Shown piece by piece: positions 1 to 7,247 of a stretch of DNA of 36,188 nucleotides. Within the stretch, counting starts at the first letter, position 1. Each line of letters opens with the position of its first letter. The notes under the pieces are model-generated. The model did no database searches and was not told where the DNA came from. It worked only from the letters and a program-made list of their open reading frames with translations. This DNA is from Candidatus Kapaibacterium sp. Lineage in GTDB: Bacteria; Bacteroidota; Ignavibacteria; Kapaibacteriales; UBA2268. The position numbers and the translations under genes were made by a program. The stretch spans positions 1 to 36,188 of the forward strand of contig JAPLFL010000102.1 in the NCBI GenBank assembly GCA_026390695.1, read 5' to 3'.

Positions 1-150
1 GAGCCTATTCTTATCGGTACTCCATTGTTTGGGATTAATTGAGATACCGGTGCTCATCAATAATCTTTGCTTTGAGAACGAGGCAGAGACCATGACAACG
101 CTTGAAGGATTCTGTGGTTTGTCGCTGTAGAAGGAAATAGAAATTTTCAT
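1..150 (-). CDS. Tyrosine recombinase/integrase, N-terminal fragment (runs off window)
   Basis: Reading leftwards from an ATG at 150, the frame stays open for 50 codons to the window edge. The translation begins MKISISFYSDKP and contains LLMSTGISINPKQWSTD. This matches the arm-type DNA-binding domain at the N-terminus of Bacteroidetes tyrosine recombinases (the TGI.I.P..W core, Arm_DNA_bind_5 type). In the family that domain binds arm sites and is followed by a SAM-like domain and a catalytic domain with the R-H-R-Y residues; these would lie outside the window. The gene points out of the window, so any element it serves lies to the left, with metG as a flanking chromosomal gene. Whether the gene is intact cannot be seen. 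The family call rests on this short motif only. Confidence 0.72.
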   Translation of the reverse strand, partial: MKISISFYSDKPQNPSSVVMVSASFSKQRLLMSTGISINPKQWSTDKNRL

Positions 151-480
151 AATCAAAACCTGCAAGTAAATAAAGTACAAATATACGAACTTGCAATTAC
201 ACTTGCAAATATTACTTAATTTCAGTTAATCTCAGTAAACCTATAAAAAGAAATATTGCCTTAAAAACCAGCCTAATCCTATATAAAATATTCAATAACG
301 TTCATTGAGATTAACCAAGATTAACTTAATAACCCTCCTGACTGGAGGAGTTGTAGTCCTCCCGTCTGAAGCTCCATCCTATTGGTTCCGACACCTTTTT
401 TGTAATATAAATATCTGACAATAGGAAATAGTTCCGACTTTTTTTCGTATTTTTGTAATTTTAAGATTGTAAAGTTTAAT
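151..480. other. Intergenic region between integrase and metG with short repeats
   Basis: There is no convincing gene here. It holds a 10-bp inverted repeat GTTAATCTCA (225-234) / TGAGATTAAC (306-315), with a second GATTAAC just after the right arm. ACTTGCAA is directly repeated near 189-207. At 334-362 CCTCC/GGAGG and GGAGGA/TCCTCC can form two competing hairpins. Since the integrase starts at 150, these repeats could be arm or attachment sites, but no core or duplication can be identified within this window. Confidence 0.4.
448..455 (+). promoter_or_regulatory. Possible Bacteroidetes-type -7 element for metG
   Basis: TATTTTTG matches the TAnnTTTG -7 consensus of Bacteroidetes sigma factors and lies 25 bp before the metG ATG. 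No good TTTG -33 box is seen at the expected spacing, so this is weak evidence. Confidence 0.25.
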
Positions 481-2676
481 ATGTTTAATAGAACTCTAAT
501 CACATCGGCTCTCCCTTACGCTAACGGATTTATCCATCTTGGCCATCTTGCCGGTGCTTATCTGCCTGCCGATATGTATGCCCGGTTTCAAAGATTAAGC
601 GGGCGTGATGTGCTTTATGTCTGCGGTTCCGATGAGCATGGCGTGGCTATCACTATTGCTGCAGAAAAAAAAGGCGTAACTCCTCAGGAAATTATCAATA
701 TGTATCATTTTTCCAATAAAGAGGCATTCGATAAATTCAACATGACTTTCGATATTTATTCTCGCACCTCAGAAGCACTTCACCACGAAACTGCCCGTGA
801 GTTTTTTGCTGATTTCTTGGAAAAAGGCTTTCTTATCGAAAGAGAAGAAGAGCAGTTTTATGATTCAAAATTAAATATGTTTTTGCCGGATCGTTATGTT
901 GAAGGTGTTTGTCCAAATTGTAGTTATGACCATGCCCGCGGAGATCAGTGCGATTCATGTGGTAAATACTATAATCAATTGGAACTTCTTTCTCCACGCA
1001 GTACAGTTTCGGGTGAAGTTCCGGTCGTTAAAAAGACAACGCATTGGTATATGAGATTTGATATGTTTCAGGAATTTTTATCGAACTATATTGAATCCCA
1101 CTCCGCAGACTGGAAGGATAATGTGTTGCAGCAGACCCGTAGTTGGCTGAATCAGGGAATGAGTGAAAGGGCTATTACGCGTGATTTAACATGGGGAGTG
1201 AAAATTGACGGAATTGGAAATATTGAGCCTGAAAAGGTTGTCGGGAAAGTGCTTTATGTATGGTTCGATGCTGTTTTGGGATATATCTCGGCAACAAAGA
1301 TATGGGCTGCTGCTCAGAATCAAGCAGCGGGCAAAGAAATTCAGGATTGGAAAACATGGTGGCAAACCAAAGATACTGAATATATTGCATTTATCGGGAA
1401 AGATAATATCGTTTTTCATACATTAATTTTTCCGGCTTTGCTTCATGGCCGTGGAGATAATTATATTTTACCCGAAAATGTTCCGGCGAATGAATTTTTA
1501 AATCTTGAAGGACAAAAATTCTCAAAATCGCGTAATTGGAGCATTGATGTTATAGATTTTATGAAAGAGTTCCCTCAAGCAGATAAAATTGATGCTTTGC
1601 GTTATAGTTTGGCAATGGGACTTCCCGAAAATAAAGATTCTGATTTTACATGGAAGGATTTTCAGAGCCGTAATAATAATGAATTATCCGCAATTTTCGG
1701 TAATTTTATTAATCGGACATTGCAATTTATAATTAAAAATTTTGAATCAAAGGTTCCGTTATTAAGTGAGAATTTAAAATCCATTCCAACAAAATGGAAG
1801 CATCTTTTATCATTACTTAGTGAAGATCAATTTATTGACAAGTCGGAATTTCCTGAATTTAACGAAAATGATTGGCTGCTGATTGAATCAATACATGGCT
1901 ATTTAAATAAAATTATCAGTAATTACGAGAAATTTCGTTTTCGTGATGCTGTCACCGAAACCATGAATATTGCCCGTGCAGCTAATAAATATTTTAATGA
2001 CGAGCAACCTTGGAAAACAATAAAATCCAATCCCGAACAAGCAGCTAAAACACTTTTTGTTTGTTCTCAATTGGCTTATAGTTTATCAATATTATTTGCT
2101 CCGGTAGTTCCGAATGCTTGTAAAAAAATACAAGGATTTTTCTCTCAAGAAGCAAGTGTCGGGGAAGTTAACACAAATCCAGGTGCTATCAACTATTTTG
2201 ATCAAGCCCTAAATATGATTTTACCGCAGGGTCTTCAAATAAATACACCGGAAATATTATTTGCGCAAATTGAAGATGCGATTATAGAAGCGCAAATCGC
2301 TAAACTTGGATTTCGGGAAACCGAACAACCGATTAAAGAAACCGAGCCTTTGATCTGTATAGATGATTTCAAAAAAATAAAACTACGTACAGCTAAAATC
2401 ATATCTGCGGAAAATATTAAAAAATCCAAGAAATTAATCAAGCTACAAGTGGATTTGGGCGATGGAGATAAACGCCAGATTTTGGCAGGTATTGCCGAAC
2501 ATTATACTCCAGATCAGCTCATAGGAAAAACAATTGTTGTGGTTGCAAATCTTGAGCCCGCCAAGCTGATGGGGCTGGAGTCACAGGGGATGTTATTAGC
2601 TGCCAATACTGCGGATGGAAAACTTAGTATTATTAGTTTTGAAGATGAAATAGGGGTTGGAGCAGAAGTCAGGTGA
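481..2676 (+). CDS. metG: Methionyl-tRNA synthetase with C-terminal tRNA-binding domain
   Basis: This cytoplasmic class I aminoacyl-tRNA synthetase charges tRNA-Met with methionine using ATP. The 731-residue protein has the HIGH-type signature HLGH at residues 19-22. A zinc-knuckle region carries CPNC and CDSC pairs around residues 144-160. The KMSKS loop is present as FSKS near residues 347-350, a common MetG variant. An anticodon-binding helical domain follows. The last ~110 residues form an EMAP/Trbp111-like tRNA-binding OB fold (DFKKIKLRTAKI, then LEPAKLMGLESQGM). The length matches long MetG proteins with the fused tRNA-binding domain. The ATG start has no Shine-Dalgarno sequence, as is frequent in this group, but the protein begins directly with the catalytic fold (LITSALPYANG), so the start is secure. 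It is apparently monocistronic. Confidence 0.97.
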   Translation: MFNRTLITSALPYANGFIHLGHLAGAYLPADMYARFQRLSGRDVLYVCGSDEHGVAITIAAEKKGVTPQEIINMYHFSNKEAFDKFNMTFDIYSRTSEALHHETAREFFADFLEKGFLIEREEEQFYDSKLNMFLPDRYVEGVCPNCSYDHARGDQCDSCGKYYNQLELLSPRSTVSGEVPVVKKTTHWYMRFDMFQEFLSNYIESHSADWKDNVLQQTRSWLNQGMSERAITRDLTWGVKIDGIGNIEPEKVVGKVLYVWFDAVLGYISATKIWAAAQNQAAGKEIQDWKTWWQTKDTEYIAFIGKDNIVFHTLIFPALLHGRGDNYILPENVPANEFLNLEGQKFSKSRNWSIDVIDFMKEFPQADKIDALRYSLAMGLPENKDSDFTWKDFQSRNNNELSAIFGNFINRTLQFIIKNFESKVPLLSENLKSIPTKWKHLLSLLSEDQFIDKSEFPEFNENDWLLIESIHGYLNKIISNYEKFRFRDAVTETMNIARAANKYFNDEQPWKTIKSNPEQAAKTLFVCSQLAYSLSILFAPVVPNACKKIQGFFSQEASVGEVNTNPGAINYFDQALNMILPQGLQINTPEILFAQIEDAIIEAQIAKLGFRETEQPIKETEPLICIDDFKKIKLRTAKIISAENIKKSKKLIKLQVDLGDGDKRQILAGIAEHYTPDQLIGKTIVVVANLEPAKLMGLESQGMLLAANTADGKLSIISFEDEIGVGAEVR

Positions 2677-2767
2677 GTTTGTATAGTTGTCGGTTTACTC
2701 AAACGAAAAATTGATTTTCCATAGGTTAGGTTTTTTACCTTGCTGGATATCCTGTCGAATTTAACTT

Positions 2768-2941
2768 ATGATGGGTGGAGAAAAAATCCTTCGGAATGGA
2801 AGTGATTTCAAGGAATATATACTTGAGTTAGGACACAGCACGCCTTATCACTACAATCACGATCATATGGCAGAGTTAATAAAAAGCCCTTCGGGGTGGA
2901 AGGGATATTACTTCAATAACAAAATCACGCTTCACCATTAA
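2768..2941 (+). CDS. Small ORF (57 aa), doubtful
   Basis: A 57-codon ORF with two consecutive ATGs reads MMGGEKILRNGSDFKEY and ends WKGYYFNNKITLHH. I do not recognise it. No Shine-Dalgarno sequence is apparent, and its end overlaps in antisense the end of the frameshifted pseudogene. It contains two related sub-sequences (CCTTCGGAATGGAAG and CCTTCGGGGTGGAAG, about 75 bp apart), so it may be a scrap of a repetitive or degraded gene. It lies in the decayed stretch after metG. Confidence 0.18.
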   Translation: MMGGEKILRNGSDFKEYILELGHSTPYHYNHDHMAELIKSPSGWKGYYFNNKITLHH

Positions 2942-3401
2942 CTATAAAATCATAATAGATATTCTTTTTTAGATTAATCTTTAATTGAAAATTGCATTTA
3001 CATCCGTCTAAAACTATAATAATACCATTTTTCCAATTAGTTATTTCAGAGGACTTTAAACAAATGCAATTCACAAATATTTCCTTTTCACCATTCGGAT
3101 TAATTACTGGAACTAATTGTATTTTATAATTCGATAAATCAATTTCGTAGCTATTTTGGTTTAGATTATTATTTTCAATAGCATTTTTAAAAGATAGTCA
3201 GAAATTGCTATTCTAATTAATAGATAAATTGACTCAATCTCTTGTTTATTAATATCAGAAGGTTTATATTTTTTTAAATATTAATCCTTTATCATTATCA
3301 AATTTCAGAATTACATATTGGTTTGAATCAATCAAAATATTTTCTGCTTTTATCTGAATAAAGCAAAAAAGAAAGATAAATATTAAAACAAATTTTTTCA
3401 T
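2925..3401 (-). pseudogene. Frameshifted small secreted protein gene (two frameshifts)
   Basis: The ATG at 3401 has a good ribosome-binding site (AAGGAG, 8 nt spacing). It opens MKKFVLIFIFLFCFIQIKA, a clear signal peptide, and continues ENILIDSNQYVILKFDNDKG. The frame then breaks at an A7 run near 3270. It resumes one frame over with YKPSDINKQEIESIYLLIR and breaks again in the A/T run near 3185. It then continues coherently as NAIENNNLNQNSYEIDL... to VNCICLKSS, IIIVLDGCKCNFQLKINL and YYDFIVNGEA before TGA. The reconstructed product is about 158 residues, with a Cys-rich C-terminal half reminiscent of small secreted proteins of unknown function in Bacteroidetes. Both lesions sit in homopolymers, so sequencing error is the alternative to true decay. 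The decayed surroundings favour a pseudogene. Confidence 0.8.
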
Positions 3402-3431
3402 CAATGACTCCTTCGTTAATTATCAATTCCC

Positions 3432-3533
3432 TTACACCAGCACCGGCATCACCACTCCACCTGCATTCACCACCGCAATATTGCTTGCCCCGCTTGTTTC
3501 ACTGCCTCTTCTGGCTTTTACTATATACTGAAC
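3432..3533 (-). pseudogene. C-terminal scrap of a secreted fibronectin-like protein
   Basis: A 33-codon open stretch on the minus strand reads VQYIVKARRGSETSGASNIA and ends AGGVVMPVLV before TAA. The pattern Y.VKARRGSE.S..SN resembles the last strand of a fibronectin type III domain. There is no start codon, and the frame is closed by TGA about 9 nt upstream. It abuts the 82-bp repeat on one side and the secreted-protein pseudogene on the other. I read it as a remnant left by rearrangement. The domain assignment is weak because it rests on so few residues. Confidence 0.4.
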
Positions 3534-3544
3534 ATGTTTTTTTC

Positions 3545-3626
3545 AATTTCAAAAAATCAATCCATGCAAAATTAAATGCTTTTGAGTAAATACACATACA
3601 AGTTTCTGAATTTCCCAAAAATAATT
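3545..3626. repeat. 82-bp imperfect direct repeat, copy A
   Basis: This 82-bp stretch recurs at 4121-4202 in the same orientation, with 10 mismatches and no gaps by eye (about 88 % identity). The two copies flank the retropepsin-like gene. On the minus strand, copy A encodes most of the 45-residue ORF at 3549-3686. Confidence 0.9.
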
Positions 3627-3686
3627 CAACATTCCAGATTCGCCATCCAAATCATCTTTTAGGGTTTTGGGAATTATTAACTGCAT
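3549..3686 (-). CDS. 45-residue ORF overlapping the retropepsin stop codon
   Basis: The stop of the upstream protease gene and this start share one base (TAATG), which favours translational coupling. The ORF reads MQLIIPKTLKDDLDGESGML, then NYFWEIQKLVCVFTQKHLIL, and ends HGLIF. The opening resembles the N-terminus of a longer protein (IPK.LKDDLDGE), so this may be a truncated gene whose 3' part was replaced by repeat copy A, which begins within it. No function is assigned. The coupling and a Lys/Asp-rich beginning suggest it was once a real gene. The repeat-derived tail suggests it is now truncated. Confidence 0.4.
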   Translation of the reverse strand: MQLIIPKTLKDDLDGESGMLNYFWEIQKLVCVFTQKHLILHGLIF

Positions 3687-4060
3687 TAATGAAACCCAGC
3701 TATTATCGCAAGAATCGGATGTAGTGTTTTTGAAACTGGGTCAACCTCCACAGCAAAATTTTCTAATGCAGTAGATCCCAATAGAAAAATCGAATCATTT
3801 GAACCCGCTATAACTGGGCAAATTGCTTTATCCGTTAATTCTTCAATTTCAAATCTGCAGTAACCAAATAACTTCCGTTCAGTTCTTCCATCAGCTAAAA
3901 GTATATTCTTTGTGGCTTCATGTTCAAATCCAATTCCTTCTAATAAATTCTGTGGAATTAGAGAATATAATGCTCCTGTATCAATCCAGAAATCAGCTTC
4001 GAAATATTTTGAATTATCAAAAACATTAGAGATTTTCACTTTTTTCTTAAACATTCCCAT
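3686..4060 (-). CDS. Retropepsin-like (clan AA) aspartic protease, single domain
   Basis: This is a small cytoplasmic retroviral-type aspartic protease of 124 residues. The catalytic motif is DTGA in FWIDTGALYSLIP. It is followed by the flap region LADGRTERKLFGY and the second hydrophobic motif FLLGSTALENFAVEVDP, the typical ending of bacterial clan AA proteins. Such proteins act as homodimers in which each subunit gives one Asp. An ATG 15 nt upstream is possible (129 residues), but the ATG at 4060 has GGAG 6 nt before it, so I prefer that start. The gene is intact although both sides are degraded, and it is flanked by the 82-bp direct repeats. The substrate is unknown. Confidence 0.8.
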   Translation of the reverse strand: MGMFKKKVKISNVFDNSKYFEADFWIDTGALYSLIPQNLLEGIGFEHEATKNILLADGRTERKLFGYCRFEIEELTDKAICPVIAGSNDSIFLLGSTALENFAVEVDPVSKTLHPILAIIAGFH

Positions 4061-4120
4061 AATAAACTCCATCATGTAATCTTAAATATTCAATTCTCTT
4101 TAATCTATAATAAATCCTAA

Positions 4121-4202
4121 AAATTCAAAAAATCAATCCATGCAAAATTAAGAGTTTTTGAGCAAATACATATCCATATTTCTGAATTTTCCAAAAATAA
4201 TT
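4121..4202. repeat. 82-bp imperfect direct repeat, copy B
   Basis: This is the partner of 3545-3626. On the minus strand it would read NYFWKIQKYGYVFAQKLLIL..HGLIF in the frame matching the 45-residue ORF of copy A, but it has no start codon here. It lies immediately upstream of the protease gene and immediately before the DUF4373-like scrap. Confidence 0.9.
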
Positions 4203-4321
4203 ATTACTAAAGATGCCTTTTACTTTTCCCATGATGCTAATGCACGTTATGACGAGAAAATACTTGAGCTAAGGGCGTGCCTTCATTGTCGCACTTGTAA
4301 TATAAATAGGGGGGATTTCTA
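4203..4321 (+). pseudogene. Fragment of DUF4373 (Lin1244/Lin1753-like) phage replication protein
   Basis: The plus strand reads ITKDAFYFSHDANARYDEKI followed by LELRA. This is the conserved opening of DUF4373/Lin1244-like proteins (YFSHDANAR.DEKI..LR), which are found in prophages and mobile elements as replication or primosome-type proteins. After LRA the similarity stops (CLHCRTCNINRGDF, then TAA), so only the first part of the domain remains. No start codon is seen in front; the fragment begins right at the end of repeat copy B. It is a relic of a former phage or integrative element. The following 4322-4542 holds no gene that I can see. Confidence 0.65.
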
Positions 4322-4542
4322 AATATGACGATAATAAGACTAACGCCTATTTATTTTAAATTTTTCATTTACTCACTTTATTCTATTTCATTCTTAAAAT
4401 TAGATAAAATCTCAACTTTCAAATTATTTATATTTACTGAAAAACAACTATATTTTAATTCTTTTTCGTCCCGTCGGTTGTAGCAACTAATTAGCCAGAA
4501 AAGAAAGAATTCAATAAAAATAAACCAACAACTTTATAACTT

Positions 4543-4836
4543 TCAACTTTCGGAGACTTCAATCTTATCACGAAGAAAAAAATACTTGAAAAAGAAATAT
4601 TCAGGAATTAATAATAATACAAGCGAAAGAGTATCTCTTGTAAAATATTGACTGTTTAATTTTGATGGCCAGATCACTCCGGCAATTGCTCCGGTAAGTG
4701 CCCAGCCAATTGAGAAAAATACACCAATTACCATCAGAGCTAAAAACCCTTCTTTAAAACTGCGGTTTTGCCAGTTCTTTGTAAAAGCATAGAGCGATCC
4801 GATAATATGCAAATGAAATATAAATAATTCGATCAT
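4543..4836 (-). CDS. Small membrane protein, unknown function
   Basis: The protein has 97 residues from the ATG at 4836 (MIELFIFHLHIIGSLYAF) and about three hydrophobic helices: roughly residues 1-18, 31-55 (FLALMVIGVFFSIGWALTGA) and 69-87. A short charged tail follows. The open frame extends upstream into asd, but the internal ATG 10 nt after the asd stop is the natural start. It is the last gene of the ymdB-asd operon on the minus strand. I do not recognise a family. Its place downstream of asd suggests co-expression, not necessarily a shared role. Confidence 0.65.
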   Translation of the reverse strand: MIELFIFHLHIIGSLYAFTKNWQNRSFKEGFLALMVIGVFFSIGWALTGAIAGVIWPSKLNSQYFTRDTLSLVLLLIPEYFFFKYFFLRDKIEVSES

Positions 4837-4846
4837 GTTAATTCTG

Positions 4847-5857
4847 TTAATAGTTGAATAAATTTTTGGTCTGAACGATTTCAGCAATTTGCACAGCATT
4901 TGTAGCAGCACCCTTACGTAGATTATCAGCCGTTATCCACATATTCAAGCCATGAGTAACAGATTCATCAATTCTCAAACGTCCGACTGTTACCTCATCG
5001 TGTCCATCGGATGCCGATACAGTCGGATAAGTTTCATTAATCGGATCATCGGCAAGAATAATTCCCTGAAATTTTCTTAAAACATCACGCAAATCTTCAA
5101 GCTCGAAATGTTTCTCGGTGACAAGATTAACAGATTCACCATGACCACCAAGAATAGGCAGTCTAACGCAAGTAACGGAAATACGTAAATCTTCATTATG
5201 AAGAATTTTTCTAAGTTCATTCATCATTTTTATCTCTTCAACTGAATTACCGCTTTCTTCAGTTATTTCATGGAAGATTGTATTGAAGGCAATTCTATGT
5301 TTTCCGCTGCCATGAATAAAATCACTATTTTGCAGTTCGGAATTTAATTTGTCTAATCCTTTCTGACCAGCACCGCTGATTGATTGATAAGTAGAAACTA
5401 CTAAACGATTAATCCCAAAGTTATCATAAATAGGTTTCAAAGCAACGGCGAGTTGGATGGTAGAACAATTCGGATTAGCAATTATTCCTGTATGACGCTC
5501 TGCATCTTCCGGATTCACTTCCGGCACAACTAAGGGTACTTTTTCATTCATACGCCAATAGCTTCCGTTATCAATTACCACGCATTTACTTGCAACGGCA
5601 ATAGGTGCGTAATTAATACTAACATCCTTACCTGCGGAAAACAGTGCGATATTGACATCTTCGAAAGAAGAATCGCTGATTTCTTCTATTATTAATTCCT
5701 TATCTTTGAAAGTTAGGATAGTACCGGCGCTGCGGGCAGATGCAAGAAGTTTAATATTTGCAACTGGAAAATTTCTTTCTTCCAATACTTTGAGCATAGT
5801 CCTACCGACAAGGCCACCAGCTCCTACGATTGCTATATTTACAGGATTATTATTCAT
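4847..5857 (-). CDS. asd: Aspartate-semialdehyde dehydrogenase
   Basis: This cytoplasmic enzyme reduces beta-aspartyl phosphate to aspartate semialdehyde with NADPH, at the branch to lysine/diaminopimelate, threonine and methionine. The 336-residue protein starts MNNNPVNIAIVGAGGLVGRT, with the nucleotide-binding GAGGLVG at 12-18. The catalytic cysteine is C131 in NPNCST and the catalytic histidine is H239 in GGHGES. The open frame extends 29 codons further upstream, but the ATG at 5857 has AGAGGA 8 nt before it and begins at the conserved fold. Its start overlaps the end of the ymdB-like gene by 8 bp, which implies translational coupling. Confidence 0.96.
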   Translation of the reverse strand: MNNNPVNIAIVGAGGLVGRTMLKVLEERNFPVANIKLLASARSAGTILTFKDKELIIEEISDSSFEDVNIALFSAGKDVSINYAPIAVASKCVVIDNGSYWRMNEKVPLVVPEVNPEDAERHTGIIANPNCSTIQLAVALKPIYDNFGINRLVVSTYQSISGAGQKGLDKLNSELQNSDFIHGSGKHRIAFNTIFHEITEESGNSVEEIKMMNELRKILHNEDLRISVTCVRLPILGGHGESVNLVTEKHFELEDLRDVLRKFQGIILADDPINETYPTVSASDGHDEVTVGRLRIDESVTHGLNMWITADNLRKGAATNAVQIAEIVQTKNLFNY

Positions 5858-6677
5858 GATTGGATTCCTCTTTAGTTCTGAATTCAGGGAAAACAAATGA
5901 GTTAATTTCAAGGGCTTTTCCATTATTAGGATTGATAATAACATTGCAGCCTGAAACTTTCAAATCACCAACTCCAAGTTCGTATTTATGCGCTGTTTGA
6001 AGGATAGCTCTTTTGATTGCAATATCCTTACGAAGTCCGACAACAGAATTATAAGGTCCGGTCATACCAACATCTGTAATAAAAGCAGTACCACGTTTAA
6101 GAATTTGAGCATCAGCAGTTTGTATATGTGTATGTGTACCTAAAATGGCAGATACTTTACCGTCCAGGTGCCAACCCAAAGCCATTTTCTCGGCAGATGC
6201 TTCAGCATGGAAATCAATGACAATATTTTTTGTTGTTAATTGTAATTCTTTAACAAGTTCGAGCCCTGTACGAAAAGGACAATCGATTGCCTGCATGAAG
6301 GTTCTGCCCTGAAGCTGTACCACAGCCACTTGTAATTCATCACTTATTTTAACTATATAAAATCCGTTCCCTATGTTACCGTCAGGGTAGTTATAAGGTC
6401 TTATAACTTTCGGATCGGATTTAAGTATGGGTTTTGATTTCCAGTTTTCCCACACATGATTTCCGGTTGTAACCACGTGAGCGCCCATTCCAAAGAATTT
6501 CTGCTGGTCGGTTTCATCTAATCCTTTACCTTCATGAGCATTTTCACCATTAATAATAATGACATCAGGCGCATATTGTGAGATCATGGCGGGCATGGAT
6601 TCCCCAAGAAAATCGACAGCTGCCGTGCCAACCACATCACCAATGAACAGAACACTTAAATAACCGTATAAATTCAA
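5850..6677 (-). CDS. ymdB: YmdB-family metallophosphoesterase (TIGR00282 type)
   Basis: The 275-residue protein belongs to the calcineurin-like phosphoesterases that include Bacillus YmdB, a 2',3'-cyclic nucleotide phosphodiesterase acting in the cytoplasm. Metal-binding motifs are all visible: GDVVG (D14), NGENA (from N43), GNHVW (72-76), DFHAEASAEKMALGW and GTHTHIQTAD. The length is typical. The likely start is TTG at 6677, which places GDVVG at the usual distance; no ATG fits. It is the first gene of a minus-strand operon, overlapping asd by 8 bp. The physiological substrate here is inferred from the family only. Confidence 0.9.
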   Translation of the reverse strand: MNLYGYLSVLFIGDVVGTAAVDFLGESMPAMISQYAPDVIIINGENAHEGKGLDETDQQKFFGMGAHVVTTGNHVWENWKSKPILKSDPKVIRPYNYPDGNIGNGFYIVKISDELQVAVVQLQGRTFMQAIDCPFRTGLELVKELQLTTKNIVIDFHAEASAEKMALGWHLDGKVSAILGTHTHIQTADAQILKRGTAFITDVGMTGPYNSVVGLRKDIAIKRAILQTAHKYELGVGDLKVSGCNVIINPNNGKALEINSFVFPEFRTKEESNHE

Positions 6678-6828
6678 TTTTAACTCAATAAAAAGTTACA
6701 AATTACGAAATTTTAGGAAATTGAGAAAGAGGAATAATAATGGTTAATTGAATATGATAAATCTTTTAAGAATTTTTGGCTATTATCACGCTACTTGATT
6801 TCAAGAATTGCTGCAAGGGCAAGGTTTA

Positions 6829-7128
6829 ATATCGTTTCCTACTTGAAGTCTGTCATTAGAACTAATGCGGGAATCTCCTAAAGTGTGTCTGGTAGGGGAT
6901 TCCTGCATCTGAGACTGTGTGAAAACTCACAACTTCTACTGGATTGTCATTCCTGCGAATGCAGGAATCCCCATCTATGGCAATTAGGAGATTCCTGCAT
7001 TCGCAGGAATGACAGCAATAAAGAGTTCTTACACAGTCTCATCCGCAGGAATGACAAGAAATTGCAGTTTTCATACATTCTCATCCGCAGGAATGACAAG
7101 AATTCCTAATTCATTAAGAAAATGATAT
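6829..7128. mobile_element. MITE-like non-coding element, copy 1 (300 bp)
   Basis: It shares its outer ends with the element at 11085-11350. It begins ATATCGTTTCCTACTTGAAG and ends AATTCATTAAGAAAATGATAT. The reverse complement of the right end (ATATCATTTTCTTAATGAAT) resembles the left end, giving imperfect terminal inverted repeats; TGTCATT follows inside on both sides. The interior contains a perfect 24-bp inverted repeat (6946-6969 / 6990-7013) built of GTCATTCCTGCGAATGCAGG-type units, plus further ATCCGCAGGAATGACAAGAA units. It has no coding capacity. The flanks 6678-6828 and 7129-7189 show nothing else. A clear target-site duplication is not visible for this copy. Confidence 0.7.
6946..7013. 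repeat. Perfect 24-bp inverted repeat inside MITE-like copy 1
   Basis: The arms 6946-6969 and 6990-7013 are exact reverse complements with a 20-nt loop. The unit is the GTCATTCCTGCGAATGCAGG type seen as abundant interspersed repeats in many genomes. Confidence 0.9.
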
Positions 7129-7189
7129 AATTCTGTCAATTCTTTATCATTCTCTTTTAATATTAATTACAGTTATTAAATTGTACAAT

Positions 7190-7230
7190 AAAAAAAACCA
7201 GTCAGAAGTTGCTGCCTGACTGGATTTTTA
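7190..7230 (-). terminator. Rho-independent terminator of serC
   Basis: On the minus strand the stem CCAGTCAG / CTGACTGG (8 bp, 10-nt loop) is followed by a run of eight T. It lies about 25 bp after the serC stop. On the plus strand the tail is GGATTTTTA, so it might also work weakly in the other direction. Confidence 0.85.
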
Positions 7231-7247
7231 AACTTTGGAAATAACTC

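Noticed and set aside
321-503. Minus-strand ORF ending in LQTGGLQLLQSGGLLS
   Set aside because: The pattern arises from the GGAGG-type repeats; the ORF overlaps the metG start and has no homologous domain.
3404-3589. Plus-strand ORF of 61 codons
   Set aside because: It lies opposite the fibronectin-like scrap and the 82-bp repeat, and its His/Pro/Leu-rich composition is typical of antisense reading. No ribosome-binding site is present.
6885-7109. ORF with repeated CIRRND-like segments
   Set aside because: It is a translation of the palindromic repeats inside the MITE-like element, a known artefact of such repeats. The similar ORFs at 10958-11347 have the same cause.
6829-7128. CRISPR array suggested by repeated CGCAGGAATGACA-type units
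   Set aside because: Repeat units occur in both orientations with irregular spacing and no uniform spacers, and the outer ends match a second element elsewhere.
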